A stretch of DNA of 64,000 bases from Cylicocyclus nassatus (Eukaryota; Nematoda; Chromadorea; Rhabditida; Strongylidae). Each line of letters starts with the position of its first letter. Position 1 is the first letter of the stretch. The position numbers and the translations under genes are program-made. The stretch spans positions 7,367,753 through 7,431,752 of the forward strand of contig CATQJL010000223.1 of assembly GCA_958299035.1 (NCBI GenBank), in the 5' to 3' direction. The notes under the pieces are model-generated. The model saw only the letters and a program-made list of their open reading frames with translations, was not told where the DNA came from and ran no database searches. Positions 63,699 through 64,000 of this stretch are shown one piece after another.

Positions 63699-64000
63699 TC
63701 AGAAGCCACAAAGGCTCTGATAAGCGGCCAGCTCATTAGTGATGGCTATGCGCTCATCCTTTCTATTCAAAATTGGAATTTTGGCGGCAATCCAAAACGC
63801 TTCTAATGTCATGCGCGCCAGGATCTCGGATTCGCGTGCTAAGATCGTGACCTCTACAGCTATGTCTGCGTCATTATGGAAGTGCCTGCGGTGCATGCCC
63901 AGTGGAGTTGCCGTATTGGATTTTTTGAGCCCGTCTAAATGTTCCTTGATACGAGTACATAGGGGGCGCCCCGTCTCGCCGATATACGTGCCCCCACATG
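63699..64000 (-). CDS. Penelope-like element GIY-YIG endonuclease, C-terminal part, cut by window edge
   Basis: Open on the minus strand from the window edge to TGA 63699. It begins with GTYIGETGRPLCTRIKEH, the GIY-YIG motif 2 and helix region with its arginine, then HLDGLKK, ATPLGMHRRHFHN, and a catalytic-type glutamate context (LEAFWIAAKIPILNRK), ending about 10 residues after EL-AAYQSLCGF. This is the integration nuclease that follows the reverse transcriptase in Penelope-like elements. The N-terminal RT would lie beyond 64000. It is a different copy from the relic at 59640-61320. Confidence 0.85.
   Translation of the reverse strand, partial: CGGTYIGETGRPLCTRIKEHLDGLKKSNTATPLGMHRRHFHNDADIAVEVTILARESEILARMTLEAFWIAAKIPILNRKDERIAITNELAAYQSLCGF

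Overview
The window looks like gene-poor, repeat-rich nuclear DNA of a parasitic strongylid-type (clade V) nematode. The evidence is a nematode cuticle collagen gene, two nematode-type seven-transmembrane chemoreceptor genes with TTTCAG-like acceptors, trans-splice-like acceptors a few bases before start codons, and BEL/Pao, CR1-like and Penelope-like retroelements of nematode flavour. The species cannot be named from the sequence alone.

Layout. 1-2635: a decayed CR1-like reverse transcriptase (minus) and a tRNA-Ala(UGC). 2640-10707: a BEL/Pao LTR retrotransposon with 335/330-bp LTRs, a 5-bp AGGTC target duplication, a tRNA-Gly-type primer site, broken gag and protease/RT, an open RNase H-integrase frame, and an unusual third domain (coiled coils plus a gag-like zinc-knuckle array) running into the 3' LTR. 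11192-13193: a six-exon gene for a secreted cysteine-rich protein. 13581-15075: a mariner-type MITE, a second identical tRNA-Ala(UGC) and tRNA-Cys(GCA). 16406-17402: a cuticle collagen gene (minus). 17764-25760: mobile and foldback DNA, including an element with TTAA target sites nested inside one with TAA target sites, and BEL relics. 27960-33272: a chemoreceptor pseudogene relic and a complete seven-exon chemoreceptor gene. 34336-51858: a dense block of foldback elements, palindromes, hAT-type MITEs, a plus-strand CR1-like element and a nearly complete minus-strand CR1-like element split by two abutting MITEs. 53560-57060: a second complete chemoreceptor gene, paralogous to the first with the same intron phases. 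58695-64000: a Penelope-like RT relic broken by two mariner-type palindromic MITEs, then the GIY-YIG end of another Penelope-like element leaving the window.

Only four host protein genes are supported (secreted cysteine-rich protein, collagen, two chemoreceptors) plus three tRNAs. Most of the rest is mobile DNA. The two receptors look like a tandem duplication pushed 20 kb apart by insertions. Many non-autonomous elements could be assigned to superfamilies from target duplications visible in the sequence: 8 bp (hAT), TTA/TAA (PIF/Harbinger-like), TTAA (piggyBac-like) and TA (Tc1/mariner). Gene models with introns were assembled by eye from splice sites and reading-frame continuity; no database search was possible.
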